64,000 nt of DNA from SHWB01 sp050246875 (lineage in GTDB: Bacteria > Pseudomonadota > Alphaproteobacteria > UBA6615). Below, one piece after another: positions 48,283 through 57,119 of this stretch. A program made the position numbers and the translations under genes. The number at the start of each line of letters is the position of its first letter. Within the stretch, counting starts at the first letter, position 1. Where the stretch lies: NCBI GenBank assembly GCA_050246875.1, contig JBFWVF010000004.1, positions 124,001 to 188,000 on the forward strand. Reading direction: 5' to 3'. The notes under the pieces are model-generated. The model was not told the origin of the DNA. It made no database searches and saw only the letters and a program-made list of their open reading frames with translations.

Positions 48283-48654
48283 TCAGACCTTCTTCTTGCC
48301 GGCAATCGGCCGAGCCTTGCCCTTGCGCGTGCGAGCGTTGGTGTGGGTGCGCTGGCCGTGCACTGGCAGGCCCTTGCGGTGGCGCAGCCCGCGATAGCAG
48401 CCGAGGTCCATCAGCCGCTTGACGTTCATCGCCACCTCGCGGCGCAGGTCGCCCTCGACGCGGAACTCGCGGTCGATGGCCTCGCGGATGCGGATGACCT
48501 CGTCATCCGTCAGTTCGCTGACGCGGCGGGACTCGGCGATGTCGCAACGCTCGCACAGCAAACGCGCCTTCGCCGGCCCGATGCCGTGAATGTATGTCAG
48601 GCCGACCAGAACTCGCTTCTGGGTCGGAATGTTGACGCCGGCAATACGTGCCAC
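48283..48654 (-). CDS. rpsM: 30S ribosomal protein S13
   Basis: Head protein of the 30S subunit, contacts L5 and P-site tRNA. Start is a GTG at 48654 with a near-perfect AAGGAG ribosome site; this gives ARIAGVNIPTQKRVLVGLTY and a 123-aa protein ending in the basic tail with HRKGLPVHGQRTHTNARTRK. An ATG farther up would add 29 unrelated residues. Confidence 0.97.
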   Translation of the reverse strand: MARIAGVNIPTQKRVLVGLTYIHGIGPAKARLLCERCDIAESRRVSELTDDEVIRIREAIDREFRVEGDLRREVAMNVKRLMDLGCYRGLRHRKGLPVHGQRTHTNARTRKGKARPIAGKKKV

Positions 48655-48737
48655 GCCCGGACTCCTTCTTTGGTCGTCGCGCGAGGGCCGCTCGGGATCG
48701 AGTGAAGCAGCGCAATATATGGGTTTTCCCGACCCCG

Positions 48738-49337
48738 TCAACCAGCCTTCGGCGCACCCTCCAGTACCTTGTCGATCTGGCGGCCGACCTCGTCGATCGA
48801 GGCCATGCCATCCACCGTCACCAGCCGGCCCGTCTTCTCGTAATAGGGGAGAATGGGGGCCGTCTGTTCGTGATAAACTTGCAGCCTCCGGCGCAGCGTC
48901 TCGACCGTGTCGTCGCTGCGGCCGCCGGCCGCGCCAGCCTGGGCATTCCGCGTGTTGATGCGGTCGACCAGGATGTCGTCGTCGACCTTCACCTCGATCA
49001 CGTGATCCAGCGCCAGGCCACGCTCGGCGAGCAGCCGGTCGAGCGCCTGGGCCTGGGCCACGGTGCGGGGAAAGCCGTCAAGAATGAAGCCGTTGCGGCA
49101 GTCCGGCTTGCCGATCCGCTCGGCAATGATGGCGATCATCACGTCGTCGGGCATCAGCTTGCCGGCATCCATCACCGCCTTGGCCTGGCGGCCAAGGGTC
49201 GAACCCGACGCGACGGCCGAGCGCAGCATGTCGCCGGTCGACAACTGGACATAGCCGCGGCTGGTCTCCAGCCGCTTGGCCTGGGTGCCCTTCCCGGCCC
49301 CCGGAGGGCCAAGCAGGATGAGGTGCTTCGCTGCCAC
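48738..49337 (-). CDS. adk: Adenylate kinase, short-LID form
   Basis: Interconverts ATP+AMP and 2 ADP. P-loop GPPGAGKGTQ, AMP-site STGDMLR and DGFPRT are present; the LID is the short kind without a zinc site (after DRINTRNAQAGAAGG), common in alphaproteobacteria. Start is a GTG at 49337 (VAAKHLILLG, AGGT upstream), eight bp after the secY stop; 199 aa. Position between secY and rpsM is the usual one. Confidence 0.95.
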   Translation of the reverse strand: MAAKHLILLGPPGAGKGTQAKRLETSRGYVQLSTGDMLRSAVASGSTLGRQAKAVMDAGKLMPDDVMIAIIAERIGKPDCRNGFILDGFPRTVAQAQALDRLLAERGLALDHVIEVKVDDDILVDRINTRNAQAGAAGGRSDDTVETLRRRLQVYHEQTAPILPYYEKTGRLVTVDGMASIDEVGRQIDKVLEGAPKAG

Positions 49338-49345
49338 CGTCGACC

Positions 49346-50686
49346 TCAGCGCTTGCCCTTGAGCCGCGACTTGCGGATCAGGCCCTCGTACTGGTGCGCC
49401 AGCAGGTGGCTCTGGACCTGCGAGACGAAGTCCATCGACACGACCACCACGATCAGCAGGCTGGTGCCGCCGAAGTAGAACGGCAGGGCGAACCGGACCC
49501 GCAAAACCTCCGGCAGCAGGGCCACGACCGTCAGGTAGATCGCGCCGACCACCGTCAGCCGTGTCAGCACGTAGTCGAAATACTCGGCCGTGTTGCGACC
49601 CGGCCGGATGCCCGGCACGAAGCCGCCGTGCTTCTTGAGGTTGTCCGCCGTTTCCTCGGGGTTGAAGACCACCGCCGTGTAGAAGAAGGCGAAGAACACG
49701 ATCAGCGCCGCATACAGGATCAGGAACAGCGGCTGACCCTGGCCGAGATAGGCCGATACCGTGCCGAGCACGCCACCGCTGTCGGGACCCGCGAAACCGG
49801 CGACCGACACCGGCGCCAGCAGCAGCGACGAGGCGAAGATCACCGGGATGACGCCCGAGGTGTTGAGTTTCAGCGGAATGTGCGAGGCCTCGCCGCCGAA
49901 CATGCGGTTGCCGACCTGACGCTTGGGATACTGCACCACGATGCGCCGGTGGGCCCGTTCGACGAAGACGATGAAGGTGACGACCGCGGCCGCGAAGGCG
50001 AGGAAGACGATGATGAACAGCGCCGACAGGGCGCCCGTGCGACCGAGTTCCAGCGTCGAGGCGATGGCGGTCGGAATCGCCGAGACGATGCCGGCGAAGA
50101 TGATCAGCGAAATGCCGTTGCCGACGCCGCGCGCGGTGATCTGCTCGCCGAGCCACATCAGGAACATCGTGCCGCCGAGGATGGTGATGACCACCGTGGC
50201 CCGGAAGAACATGCCCGGGTCATGCACCGCCGGCCCCTGCGACGACGCCAAGCTCTCGAGGCCGGTCGCCATGCCGTAGCCCTGTATCACCGCCAGAAGC
50301 ACCGTCAGGTAACGGGTGTACTGGTTGATCTTCTTGCGGCCGGCCTCGCCCTCCTTCTTCAGGCGCTCCATCGACGGCGAGATGGCCGTCATGAGCTGCA
50401 TGATGATCGAGGCCGAGATGTACGGAATGACGTTGAGCGCGAAGATCGACATGCGCGACAGCGCACCGCCGGCGAAGGCATCGAACATGCCGAGGATGCC
50501 GCCGGCTTGCTGGCGGAAGATGTCGTCCAGCACCACCGGGTCGATGCCCGGAATCGGGATGTAGGTGCCGATGCGGTAGACGATCAGCGCGCCGAGCGTG
50601 AACCACAGACGGTTCTTGAGCTCGGTCGCCTTGCCGAAGGCGCCGAGGTTCAAAGACGCTGCAAACTGCTCGGCTGCCCTGGCCAT
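49346..50686 (-). CDS. secY: Protein translocase channel subunit SecY
   Basis: 446 aa, ten membrane helices, central pore of the Sec translocon. Marked stretches: LWFTLGALIVYRIGTYIPIP at the first helix, the SASIIMQLMTA plug/helix-2 region, YPKRQVGNRMFGG and the C-terminal Arg-rich loop. Starts MARAAEQFAASLNLG. Confidence 0.98.
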   Translation of the reverse strand: MARAAEQFAASLNLGAFGKATELKNRLWFTLGALIVYRIGTYIPIPGIDPVVLDDIFRQQAGGILGMFDAFAGGALSRMSIFALNVIPYISASIIMQLMTAISPSMERLKKEGEAGRKKINQYTRYLTVLLAVIQGYGMATGLESLASSQGPAVHDPGMFFRATVVITILGGTMFLMWLGEQITARGVGNGISLIIFAGIVSAIPTAIASTLELGRTGALSALFIIVFLAFAAAVVTFIVFVERAHRRIVVQYPKRQVGNRMFGGEASHIPLKLNTSGVIPVIFASSLLLAPVSVAGFAGPDSGGVLGTVSAYLGQGQPLFLILYAALIVFFAFFYTAVVFNPEETADNLKKHGGFVPGIRPGRNTAEYFDYVLTRLTVVGAIYLTVVALLPEVLRVRFALPFYFGGTSLLIVVVVSMDFVSQVQSHLLAHQYEGLIRKSRLKGKR

Positions 50687-50741
50687 TGCCTGCTCCGGCG
50701 CGCTCGACTTCGGTTCGGGACGGCGACGCCGCCCCGGCCGC

Positions 50742-51224
50742 CTACTCCGCGGACGCCGGCTTTGCCGGCGCGGTCACCGTGACGCTGCCGCCGGCCGCCT
50801 CGACCGCGGCCACGGCGCCCTTGGAAGCGCCGGTCACGGTGATGGCGAGCTTCGCCTTGATCTCGCCCTTGCCCAGCAGCCGCACGCCGTCGCGCACGCG
50901 CCGGATCACGCCGGCCGCAACGAGCGCCGCGCCGTCGACCGGCTTGCCCGCGTCCAGCTTGCCGGCATCGACGGCCTGCTGGATGCGGCCGAGATTCACG
51001 GTCTGGAAGTCGAGCGCCGACGGATTGTTGAAGCCACGCTTCGGCAGACGGCGGTAGAGCGGCATCTGGCCGCCCTCGAAGCCCTTGATGGCGACGCCGC
51101 TACGCGCCTTCTGACCCTTGTGGCCGCGCCCGGCTGTCTTGCCGAGGCCCGAGCCGATGCCACGGCCGACGCGCTTGCGCGCCTGGCGGGCACCGTCATT
51201 GTCGGCGAGCTGGTTGAGCCGCAT
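50742..51224 (-). CDS. rplO: 50S ribosomal protein L15
   Basis: 160 aa. N-terminal loop with KRVGRGIGSGLGKTAGRGHK and GFEGGQMPLYRRLPKRGF are family landmarks. 55 bp above secY, 31 bp below rpmD. Confidence 0.97.
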   Translation of the reverse strand: MRLNQLADNDGARQARKRVGRGIGSGLGKTAGRGHKGQKARSGVAIKGFEGGQMPLYRRLPKRGFNNPSALDFQTVNLGRIQQAVDAGKLDAGKPVDGAALVAAGVIRRVRDGVRLLGKGEIKAKLAITVTGASKGAVAAVEAAGGSVTVTAPAKPASAE

Positions 51225-51255
51225 GATGTCCTCTCCCGGCCGCAGGGCGACGCCC

Positions 51256-51447
51256 TCAGCCGATCTCCTCGACGGTCACGAGATGCTTGACGCGCTCGAT
51301 CATGCCGCGCACGGACGGCGTGTCCTCGAGTTCGCGCGAACGATGCCGGCGGTTGAGGCCGAGGCCGATCAGCGTCTGGCGCTGGTAGTCCTCGCGCCCG
51401 ATCGGGCTGCCGGTCTGGGTCACCCGTACCTTCTTCGCCTCAGCCAT
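51256..51447 (-). CDS. rpmD: 50S ribosomal protein L30
   Basis: 63 aa starting MAEAKKVRVTQTGSPIGR, with the family's core LIGLGLNRRHRSRELEDTPS and closing HLVTVEE. The ATG at 51447 lies within the end of rpsE (8-base overlap). Confidence 0.96.
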   Translation of the reverse strand: MAEAKKVRVTQTGSPIGREDYQRQTLIGLGLNRRHRSRELEDTPSVRGMIERVKHLVTVEEIG

Positions 51448-52144
51448 TGGCCGCCTCCGCCGCCTCGGCGGCATCGTCGCCGCCGCGCGTCTCGCGCCGG
51501 CCGATGATGTCGGACACCTTGCGGCCGCGGCGCGCGGCGACCGCGCGGGGCGACGTCAGATGGCCGAGCCCGTCGAAAGCTGCCTTGATCATGTTGTGCG
51601 GATTGGACGTGCCGACCGACTTGGCGACGACGTCCTGCACGCCGAGACACTCGAAGATGGCGCGCAGCGGACCGCCGGCGATGATGCCGGTGCCCGACGG
51701 TGCGGCCCGCAGCATCACGCGGCCGGCACCGAAATGGCCGTTCACATCGTGATGCAGGGTGCGGCCCTCGCGCAGCGGCACGCGGCGCATGTCGCGCTTG
51801 GCCTGATCGGTAGCCTTGCGGATCGCCTCCGGCACCTCGCGCGCCTTGCCCGAACCGTGGCCGACGCGGCCGCGGCCGTCGCCGACGACGACGATGGCGG
51901 CAAAGCCGAAGCGGCGGCCACCCTTCACCACCTTGGCGACGCGATTGATCGAAACCAGCTTCTCTACGAGCTCGGACTCTTCGCCACGCTCGCGACGGCC
52001 GCGCGGCTCGTCGCCGCCACGGCGCCCGCGGCCACCACCCTCGCCGCCGCGTCCGCGGCCGCCGCCTTCGCCACTGCCGCCGCGACCCCGGCCACCGCCT
52101 GGGCCGCCCGGGCCGCTCCTGCCGCGTGCGGGTGCCTGTGCCAT
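51440..52144 (-). CDS. rpsE: 30S ribosomal protein S5 with Gly/Arg-rich N-terminal extension
   Basis: 234 aa against about 166 in E. coli. The core begins near residue 55 (ELVEKLVSINRVAKVVKGG) and includes GHGSGKAREVPEAIRKA and GTGIIAGGPLRAIFE. The first 50 or so residues are almost only Gly, Arg, Pro, Glu and Ser with repeated GGGRGRGG units; a further acidic/Ala tail is at the C-terminus. S5 lines the mRNA entry channel, so the extension probably lies on the solvent side. Confidence 0.96.
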   Translation of the reverse strand: MAQAPARGRSGPGGPGGGRGRGGSGEGGGRGRGGEGGGRGRRGGDEPRGRRERGEESELVEKLVSINRVAKVVKGGRRFGFAAIVVVGDGRGRVGHGSGKAREVPEAIRKATDQAKRDMRRVPLREGRTLHHDVNGHFGAGRVMLRAAPSGTGIIAGGPLRAIFECLGVQDVVAKSVGTSNPHNMIKAAFDGLGHLTSPRAVAARRGRKVSDIIGRRETRGGDDAAEAAEAANG

Positions 52145-52153
52145 CCGTCTCTC

Positions 52154-52528
52154 CTAGAAATTCAGGCCGGCTTCGCGTGCGGCGTCAGCGAGCGCCTTCA
52201 CGCGGCCGTGGTAAAGATAGCCGCCGCGATCGAACACGACGTCGCGCACGCCGGCCGCGGCCGCCCGCTCGGCGACCAGCTTGCCGACGGCCACCGCCGC
52301 GGCGACATTGGCGCCGGTCTTGAGGGCGCCCGACAGCGACGGATCCTTCGACGACGCGGCGGCGACGGTACGCCCCTGCGCGTCGTCGATGACCTGCGCG
52401 TAGATGTGCTTGCTCGAGCGGAAGACGCTGAGGCGCGGGCGCAGCCCGCCCACCTTGGCCAGCTTCGCCCGCACCCGCATGCGGCGGCGTGCCGCCAGGG
52501 CATGCCCCTTCTGGGTAACGGCGCTCAT
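52154..52528 (-). CDS. rplR: 50S ribosomal protein L18
   Basis: 5S rRNA binder, 124 aa. Basic N-terminus ARRRMRVRAKLAK, RPRLSVFRSSKHIYAQVIDD, and the end DRGGYLYHGRVKALADAARE. Overlaps rplF by 4 bases. Confidence 0.97.
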   Translation of the reverse strand: MSAVTQKGHALAARRRMRVRAKLAKVGGLRPRLSVFRSSKHIYAQVIDDAQGRTVAAASSKDPSLSGALKTGANVAAAVAVGKLVAERAAAAGVRDVVFDRGGYLYHGRVKALADAAREAGLNF

Positions 52529-53058
52529 TTCTTCTTGCCTTCCTTGCGCAGGATCACTTCGTCCGAATAGCGCACGCCCTTGCCCTTGTAAGGCTCCGGC
52601 GGACGGTAGCTGCGAATCTCGGCGGCCACCTGGCCGACCCGCTGCTTGTCGGCGCCGGTGATGATGATCGCCGTCGGCGTCTCGCAGGTCACGGTGATGC
52701 CCTCGGGCACCGGGTATGCGACATCGTGGCTGTAGCCGAGCTGCAGGTTCAGGTTCTTGCCCTGCATCGCTGCGCGATAGCCCACACCGGTGATGTCGAG
52801 CCGCCGCGTGAAGCCCTGGGAAACCCCGGCCACCAGGTTCGCCACCTGATTGCGCGTCGTGCCCCAGAGCTGGCGCGCACGCTTGCTGTTGTTGCGCGGC
52901 GTGATGCGCACGACGTCGCCGTCGCGCGCCGCCTCGACGTCCGGATGCATTTCGAACGTCAGTTCGCCGAGCTTGCCCTTCGCCTTGATCCGGCGACCGG
53001 CGATCTCGACCTGGACGTTGCCCGGCACCGTGACCGGCGCCTGTCCTACGCGCGACAT
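52525..53058 (-). CDS. rplF: 50S ribosomal protein L6
   Basis: 177 aa from MSRVGQAPVTVPGNVQVEI at 53058. Two alpha/beta repeats; the C-terminal signature RSYRPPEPYKGKGVRYSDE is complete. Coupled to rplR. Confidence 0.97.
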   Translation of the reverse strand: MSRVGQAPVTVPGNVQVEIAGRRIKAKGKLGELTFEMHPDVEAARDGDVVRITPRNNSKRARQLWGTTRNQVANLVAGVSQGFTRRLDITGVGYRAAMQGKNLNLQLGYSHDVAYPVPEGITVTCETPTAIIITGADKQRVGQVAAEIRSYRPPEPYKGKGVRYSDEVILRKEGKKK

Positions 53059-53083
53059 CTCGCTTGCTCCTCGCTCGCCAGCG

Positions 53084-53482
53084 CTAGAAAACGTGGCAAA
53101 GCACTTCGCCGCCGACATTGGCCGCGCGCGCCTCGTGGTCGGCGAGCACGCCCTTCGGCGTCGACAGGATGGCGACACCAAGGCCGCCGTAGACGGACCT
53201 CAGGTCGTTGATCTTCGAATACACGCGGCGACCCGGCCGGGAGACCCTGCGGATCTCGCGGATTGCCGGCTCGCCGTCGGCGTATTTCAGCTCGATGGTG
53301 TACTCGGCGATGCCCTGCCCGAGTTCGGCCGTCGAGTAACCGCGGATATAGCCTTCCTTGGCCAGCACGTCGAGGACGCGGGCACGGATCTTGGAGGCCG
53401 GCGTCACGATGCTGGCCAGCCGTGCCTGCTGTCCGTTGCGGATGCGTGTCAGCAGATCGCCAAGGGGATCGGTCATCGCCAT
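53084..53482 (-). CDS. rpsH: 30S ribosomal protein S8
   Basis: 132 aa, MAMTDPLGDLLTRIRNGQQA to the C-terminal ILSTPKGVLADHEARAANVG signature. In E. coli S8 represses the spc operon by binding near rplE; no such test is possible here by eye. GGGAA eight bases upstream supports the ATG at 53482. Confidence 0.97.
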   Translation of the reverse strand: MAMTDPLGDLLTRIRNGQQARLASIVTPASKIRARVLDVLAKEGYIRGYSTAELGQGIAEYTIELKYADGEPAIREIRRVSRPGRRVYSKINDLRSVYGGLGVAILSTPKGVLADHEARAANVGGEVLCHVF

Positions 53483-53496
53483 CGTCGGATTCCCGT

Positions 53497-53802
53497 CTAC
53501 CAGCTCGCCTTGACCATGCCGGGGATGAGCCCCTGCGACGCCAGATCGCGCATCGCGATGCGCGACAGGCGGAACTTGCGATAGTACGCGCGCGGGCGGC
53601 CCGTCAGTTCGCAGCGGTTATGCAGCCGCGTCTTCGAGGAGTTGCGCGGCAGCTTCGCCAGCTTCATGCGGGCGGCGAAGCGCTCCTCCGGCTTCAGGCT
53701 GTCGTCGCTCGCCGCGGCGAGCAACTCGGCCCGCTTCCTGGCATAGCGCTTCACCAGCCGGGCCCGGCGGGCGTTCTTCTCGATGGAACTCGTCTTTGCC
53801 AT
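53497..53802 (-). CDS. rpsN: 30S ribosomal protein S14 (zinc-free form)
   Basis: 101 aa, long type, with RNSSKTRLHNRCELTGRPRA and FRLSRIAMRDLASQGLIPG. Only one Cys, so it is the C- (zinc-independent) paralog. Confidence 0.97.
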   Translation of the reverse strand: MAKTSSIEKNARRARLVKRYARKRAELLAAASDDSLKPEERFAARMKLAKLPRNSSKTRLHNRCELTGRPRAYYRKFRLSRIAMRDLASQGLIPGMVKASW

Positions 53803-53823
53803 CAGGCTCTCCTCGTCCCGCGC

Positions 53824-54366
53824 CTAGTTGAGGAACGGGAAATCGAAGGCACGCAGCAACGCGCGCGCCTCGTCATCGGACTGCGCGGTCGTGCAGACAA
53901 TGATGTCCATGCCGCGAATCTCGTCGATCTTGTCGTACTCAATCTCAGGAAAGATGATCTGCTCGCGCAGGCCGAGGGCGAAGTTGCCCCGACCATCGAA
54001 GCTCTTCGGGTTGAGACCGCGGAAGTCGCGCACGCGCGGCAGGGCGATCGTCACCAGCCGGTCGACGAACTCGTACATGCGCTCGCGCCGCAGCGTCACC
54101 TTGCAGCCGATGGCGACGCCTTCGCGCAGCTTGAAGTTGGCGATCGCCTTGCGGGCCCGGCAGACCTGCGGCTTCTGCCCGGTGATCGCCGCCATCTCGG
54201 CGACGGCATTGTCGAGCTTCTTCGAGTCCTGGGTCGCCTTGCCGACGCCCATATTGACGACGATCTTGTCCAGCCGCGGCACCTGCATGCCGCTCTTGTA
54301 GCCGAACTGCTCGATCATCCGCGGGCGGACGACCTTCTCGTACTGTTCCTGCAGTCGCGTGCTCAT
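53824..54366 (-). CDS. rplE: 50S ribosomal protein L5
   Basis: 5S rRNA-binding protein, 180 aa, with VPRLDKIVVNMGVGKATQD, LREGVAIGCKVTLRRERMYE and the C-terminal MDIIVCTTAQSDDEARALL. Seven bp below rplX. Confidence 0.97.
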   Translation of the reverse strand: MSTRLQEQYEKVVRPRMIEQFGYKSGMQVPRLDKIVVNMGVGKATQDSKKLDNAVAEMAAITGQKPQVCRARKAIANFKLREGVAIGCKVTLRRERMYEFVDRLVTIALPRVRDFRGLNPKSFDGRGNFALGLREQIIFPEIEYDKIDEIRGMDIIVCTTAQSDDEARALLRAFDFPFLN

Positions 54367-54373
54367 GTCGGGC

Positions 54374-54706
54374 CTACGAGTCGATGATCTCGCCCGAACG
54401 ACGGGCGAAGCGGACCTTGCGGCCGTCCTCGAGGGTGCGGTAGCCGACGCGCGTCGGCTTGCCGTCCTGGGGATCGGCCAGGGCCACGTTGGAGACGTGC
54501 AGCGGCGCTTCGAGTTCGTTGATGCCGCCAGGTGTACGCTGCGAAGGGCGCGTGTGCCGCTTGACCATGTTGACGCCCTGCACGAGGACGCGGGCTTCCT
54601 TGGGCATGACGCGCAGGACCTCGCCGGTCTTGCCCTTCTCGCGCCCGGTCACCACGACGACCTTGTCGCCCTTCTTGACCTTCATCTTGGTGGGTGTCCC
54701 GGCCAT
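54374..54706 (-). CDS. rplX: 50S ribosomal protein L24
   Basis: Assembly initiator, 110 aa. KOW motif KMKVKKGDKVVVVTGREKGK, then GVNMVKRHTRPSQ. A GAGGTG site supports the ATG at 54706; the next Met is seven codons in. Confidence 0.96.
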   Translation of the reverse strand: MAGTPTKMKVKKGDKVVVVTGREKGKTGEVLRVMPKEARVLVQGVNMVKRHTRPSQRTPGGINELEAPLHVSNVALADPQDGKPTRVGYRTLEDGRKVRFARRSGEIIDS

Positions 54707-54708
54707 CG

Positions 54709-55077
54709 CTACAGCACCTCCGGCGCCAGCGAGATGATCTTCATGTAGTTGCGCGCGCGCAGTTCGCGCGTCACCGGTCCGAAGATGCGCGTGCCGATCG
54801 GCTCGCCCTGCTTCGTGATCAGGACCGCCGCATTGCGGTCGAAGCGGATGACGCTGCCGTCGGGGCGCTGCACGTCGTAACTGGTGCGCACGATGACGGC
54901 GCGGTGCACCTCGCCCTTCTTCACGCGACCGCGCGGAATCGCCTCCTTGACGGAGACGACGATGACGTCGCCGACGGTCGCCGTCTTGCGCTTGGAGCCG
55001 CCCAGCACCTTGATGCACTGGACGCGCCGCGCGCCGGAATTGTCGGCGACCTCGAGGTTGCTCTCGACCTGGATCAT
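54709..55077 (-). CDS. rplN: 50S ribosomal protein L14
   Basis: 122 aa, MIQVESNLEVADNSGARRVQ, RPDGSVIRFDRNAAVLI and FGPVTRELR-RNYMKIISLAPEVL. Four-base overlap with rpsQ. Confidence 0.98.
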   Translation of the reverse strand: MIQVESNLEVADNSGARRVQCIKVLGGSKRKTATVGDVIVVSVKEAIPRGRVKKGEVHRAVIVRTSYDVQRPDGSVIRFDRNAAVLITKQGEPIGTRIFGPVTRELRARNYMKIISLAPEVL

Positions 55078-55367
55078 GGCTGGTCCTGTCCCGCGAGGGC
55101 GGCCTCGACGCCGGCAACGACCGAGCCGGCATGACCGATCTTCTCGATCACCTCGAACCGCTTGCTCGCCGACAGCGGGCGACACTCGCGGATGCGGACA
55201 ACGTCGCCGATGGCCAGCGCGTCGCTCTCGTCGTGCGCGCTCACCTTCTGCGAACGCGTGACGAACTTCTTGTAGAGCGGATGCATGACGCGGCGGTCGA
55301 CACGCACCACGACCGTCTTCGTCATCTTGTCGCTCACCACCGTGCCGGTGAGTACCCGTCGCGGCAT
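55074..55367 (-). CDS. rpsQ: 30S ribosomal protein S17
   Basis: 97 aa with the OB-fold core VLTGTVVSDKMTKTVVV, HPLYKKFVTRSQKVSAHDE and IRECRPLSASKRFEV. A C-terminal extension of about 15 residues runs past the usual end. Confidence 0.97.
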   Translation of the reverse strand: MPRRVLTGTVVSDKMTKTVVVRVDRRVMHPLYKKFVTRSQKVSAHDESDALAIGDVVRIRECRPLSASKRFEVIEKIGHAGSVVAGVEAALAGQDQP

Positions 55368-55387
55368 GATCCCTGCTCCTCGCCCGT

Positions 55388-55585
55388 CTACTGCGCCTGG
55401 CCGGCGCGCTGGCCGAGCACCGTCTCGACGCGCGCGATGGTGCGGCGCACCTCGCGGACCCGCGCCGTGTTCTCGAGCTGCCCGCTCGCGCGCTGGAAGC
55501 GCAGGTTGAACGCCTCCTTGCGCAGCTCGCCAAGCTGCTCGCGCAACTCGTCGTCCGACTTGCCCCGGACTTCGTCGATCTTCAT
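55388..55585 (-). CDS. rpmC: 50S ribosomal protein L29
   Basis: 65-aa helical hairpin protein near the exit tunnel: KIDEVRGKSDDELREQL, FNLRFQRASGQLENTARVR. A strong GGAGGA ribosome site precedes the ATG at 55585. Confidence 0.96.
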   Translation of the reverse strand: MKIDEVRGKSDDELREQLGELRKEAFNLRFQRASGQLENTARVREVRRTIARVETVLGQRAGQAQ

Positions 55586-55605
55586 CGCCCAATCCTCCGG
55601 CGCGC

Positions 55606-56013
55606 TCAGATGCGCTCGACGAGACGCGTCTGCAGCGGCAGCTTCGCCGCCGCCAGCTCGAACGCCTCGCGGGCCACATCGAGGCCGACACCGTCGATCT
55701 CGAACATCACGCGGCCCGGCTTCACCCGGACCATCCAGTATTCGGGCGTACCCTTGCCCTTGCCCATGCGCACCTCGGCCGGCTTGCGGCTGACCGGGAC
55801 GTCCGGGAAGATGCGGATCCACACGCGGCCGGCGCGGCGCATGCGCCGCGTCATGGCACGGCGCGCGGCCTCGATCTGGCGCGCGGTCAGGCGGCCCGGC
55901 GTCACCGCCTTGAGGCCGAAGGACCCGAAATTCAGTTCCGTGCCCGAGGTGGCCTGACCGTGCAGGCGACCCTTGTGCTGCTTGCGGAACTTCGTTCGCT
56001 TGGGGCTCAACAT
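55606..56013 (-). CDS. rplP: 50S ribosomal protein L16
   Basis: 135 aa; MLSPKRTKFRKQHKGRLHG, IRIFPDVPVSRKPAEVRMGK and GRVMFEIDGV are conserved. Near the A site and the peptidyl transferase centre. Confidence 0.98.
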   Translation of the reverse strand: MLSPKRTKFRKQHKGRLHGQATSGTELNFGSFGLKAVTPGRLTARQIEAARRAMTRRMRRAGRVWIRIFPDVPVSRKPAEVRMGKGKGTPEYWMVRVKPGRVMFEIDGVGLDVAREAFELAAAKLPLQTRLVERI

Positions 56014-56028
56014 GGCTCGTGCCGCTCG

Positions 56029-56736
56029 CTATGCCCGGGACTCGGGACGGCCCGAAGTCGGTCCGGACTGCAGCTCGTCGAGCCGCCGGTCCTGGGCCAT
56101 CGGGTCGTGCTCCATGATGTCGCCGCGGTAGACCCACACCTTGACGCCGCAGGTGCCGTAGGTCGTCCGCGCCGTGGCAGTGCCGTACTGCACGTCCGCG
56201 CGCAGCGTGTGCAGGGGCACCTTGCCTTCGTGGTACTGCTCGGTCCGCGCAATCTCGGCGCCGCCGAGACGGCCGCCGCACATCACGCGCACGCCGAGCG
56301 CGCCGAGGCGCATCGCGTTCTGCACCGCGCGCTTCATGGCACGGCGGAAACCGACGCGGCGCTCGAGCTGCTGGGCGATGTTCTCGGCCACCAGCCGGGC
56401 GTCGATCTCGGGCTTGCGCACCTCGACGATGTTGAGGCTGACCTCGGCGCCCGTCATCTTGGTCAGTTCGCCGCGCAGCTTCTCGATGTCGGCACCCTTC
56501 TTGCCGATGACGACGCCGGGGCGCGCGGTGTGGATGGTGACGCGCGCCTTCTTGGCCGGCCGCTCGATGACGATACGGCTGATGCCCGCGCCCGACAGCC
56601 GCTCCTCGAGGAAGCCGCGCAGTTTGAGGTCGTCGTGCAGCAGGCCGGCGTAGTTGCGCCCGCCCGCGTACCAGCGCGAGTCCCAGGTCCGGTTGATGCC
56701 GAGCCGCAGCCCGACGGGATTGACTTTCTGGCCCAT
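56029..56736 (-). CDS. rpsC: 30S ribosomal protein S3
   Basis: 235 aa: MGQKVNPVGLRLGINRTWDS, KH domain with the GKKG loop (PGVVIGKKGADIEKLRGEL), and the C-terminal YGTCGVKVWVYRGDIMEHD. 15 bp above rplP. Confidence 0.98.
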   Translation of the reverse strand: MGQKVNPVGLRLGINRTWDSRWYAGGRNYAGLLHDDLKLRGFLEERLSGAGISRIVIERPAKKARVTIHTARPGVVIGKKGADIEKLRGELTKMTGAEVSLNIVEVRKPEIDARLVAENIAQQLERRVGFRRAMKRAVQNAMRLGALGVRVMCGGRLGGAEIARTEQYHEGKVPLHTLRADVQYGTATARTTYGTCGVKVWVYRGDIMEHDPMAQDRRLDELQSGPTSGRPESRA

Positions 56737-56739
56737 GGG

Positions 56740-57117
56740 TCAGGCGTCCTCCTGCTCGCGCACGACGATGGACAGGTTGCTGTAGGCCTTGCGCACCCGC
56801 CCGACACGCCCGCGCGCCTTCGGCCGCCAGCGCTTCATCACCAGGCCCTTGCCGACCGACGCCTCGGCGACGACCAGGCGGTCGACATCGAGCTGATGGT
56901 TGTTCTCGGCATTGGCCACGGCGCTCTGCAGCGCCGCCTTGACCGCACCGGCGATGCGCCGGCGCGAGAATTCCAGTTCGTTCAGCGCCGTCTGGACGCG
57001 CTTGCCGCGGATCATGCCGGCGACGAGGTCGAGCTTGCGCGGACTGACGCGCAGCGCCCGGATGTAGGCGCGCGCCTCGTTGTCGGCGAGTTTGCGGGGA
57101 GCCGCTTCTTTGCCCAT
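56740..57117 (-). CDS. rplV: 50S ribosomal protein L22
   Basis: 125 aa; RVSPRKLDLVAGMIRGKRV and the tunnel hairpin region MKRWRPKARGRVGRVRK. Linked to rpsC by a 3-bp gap. Confidence 0.98.
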   Translation of the reverse strand: MGKEAAPRKLADNEARAYIRALRVSPRKLDLVAGMIRGKRVQTALNELEFSRRRIAGAVKAALQSAVANAENNHQLDVDRLVVAEASVGKGLVMKRWRPKARGRVGRVRKAYSNLSIVVREQEDA

Positions 57118-57119
57118 GG

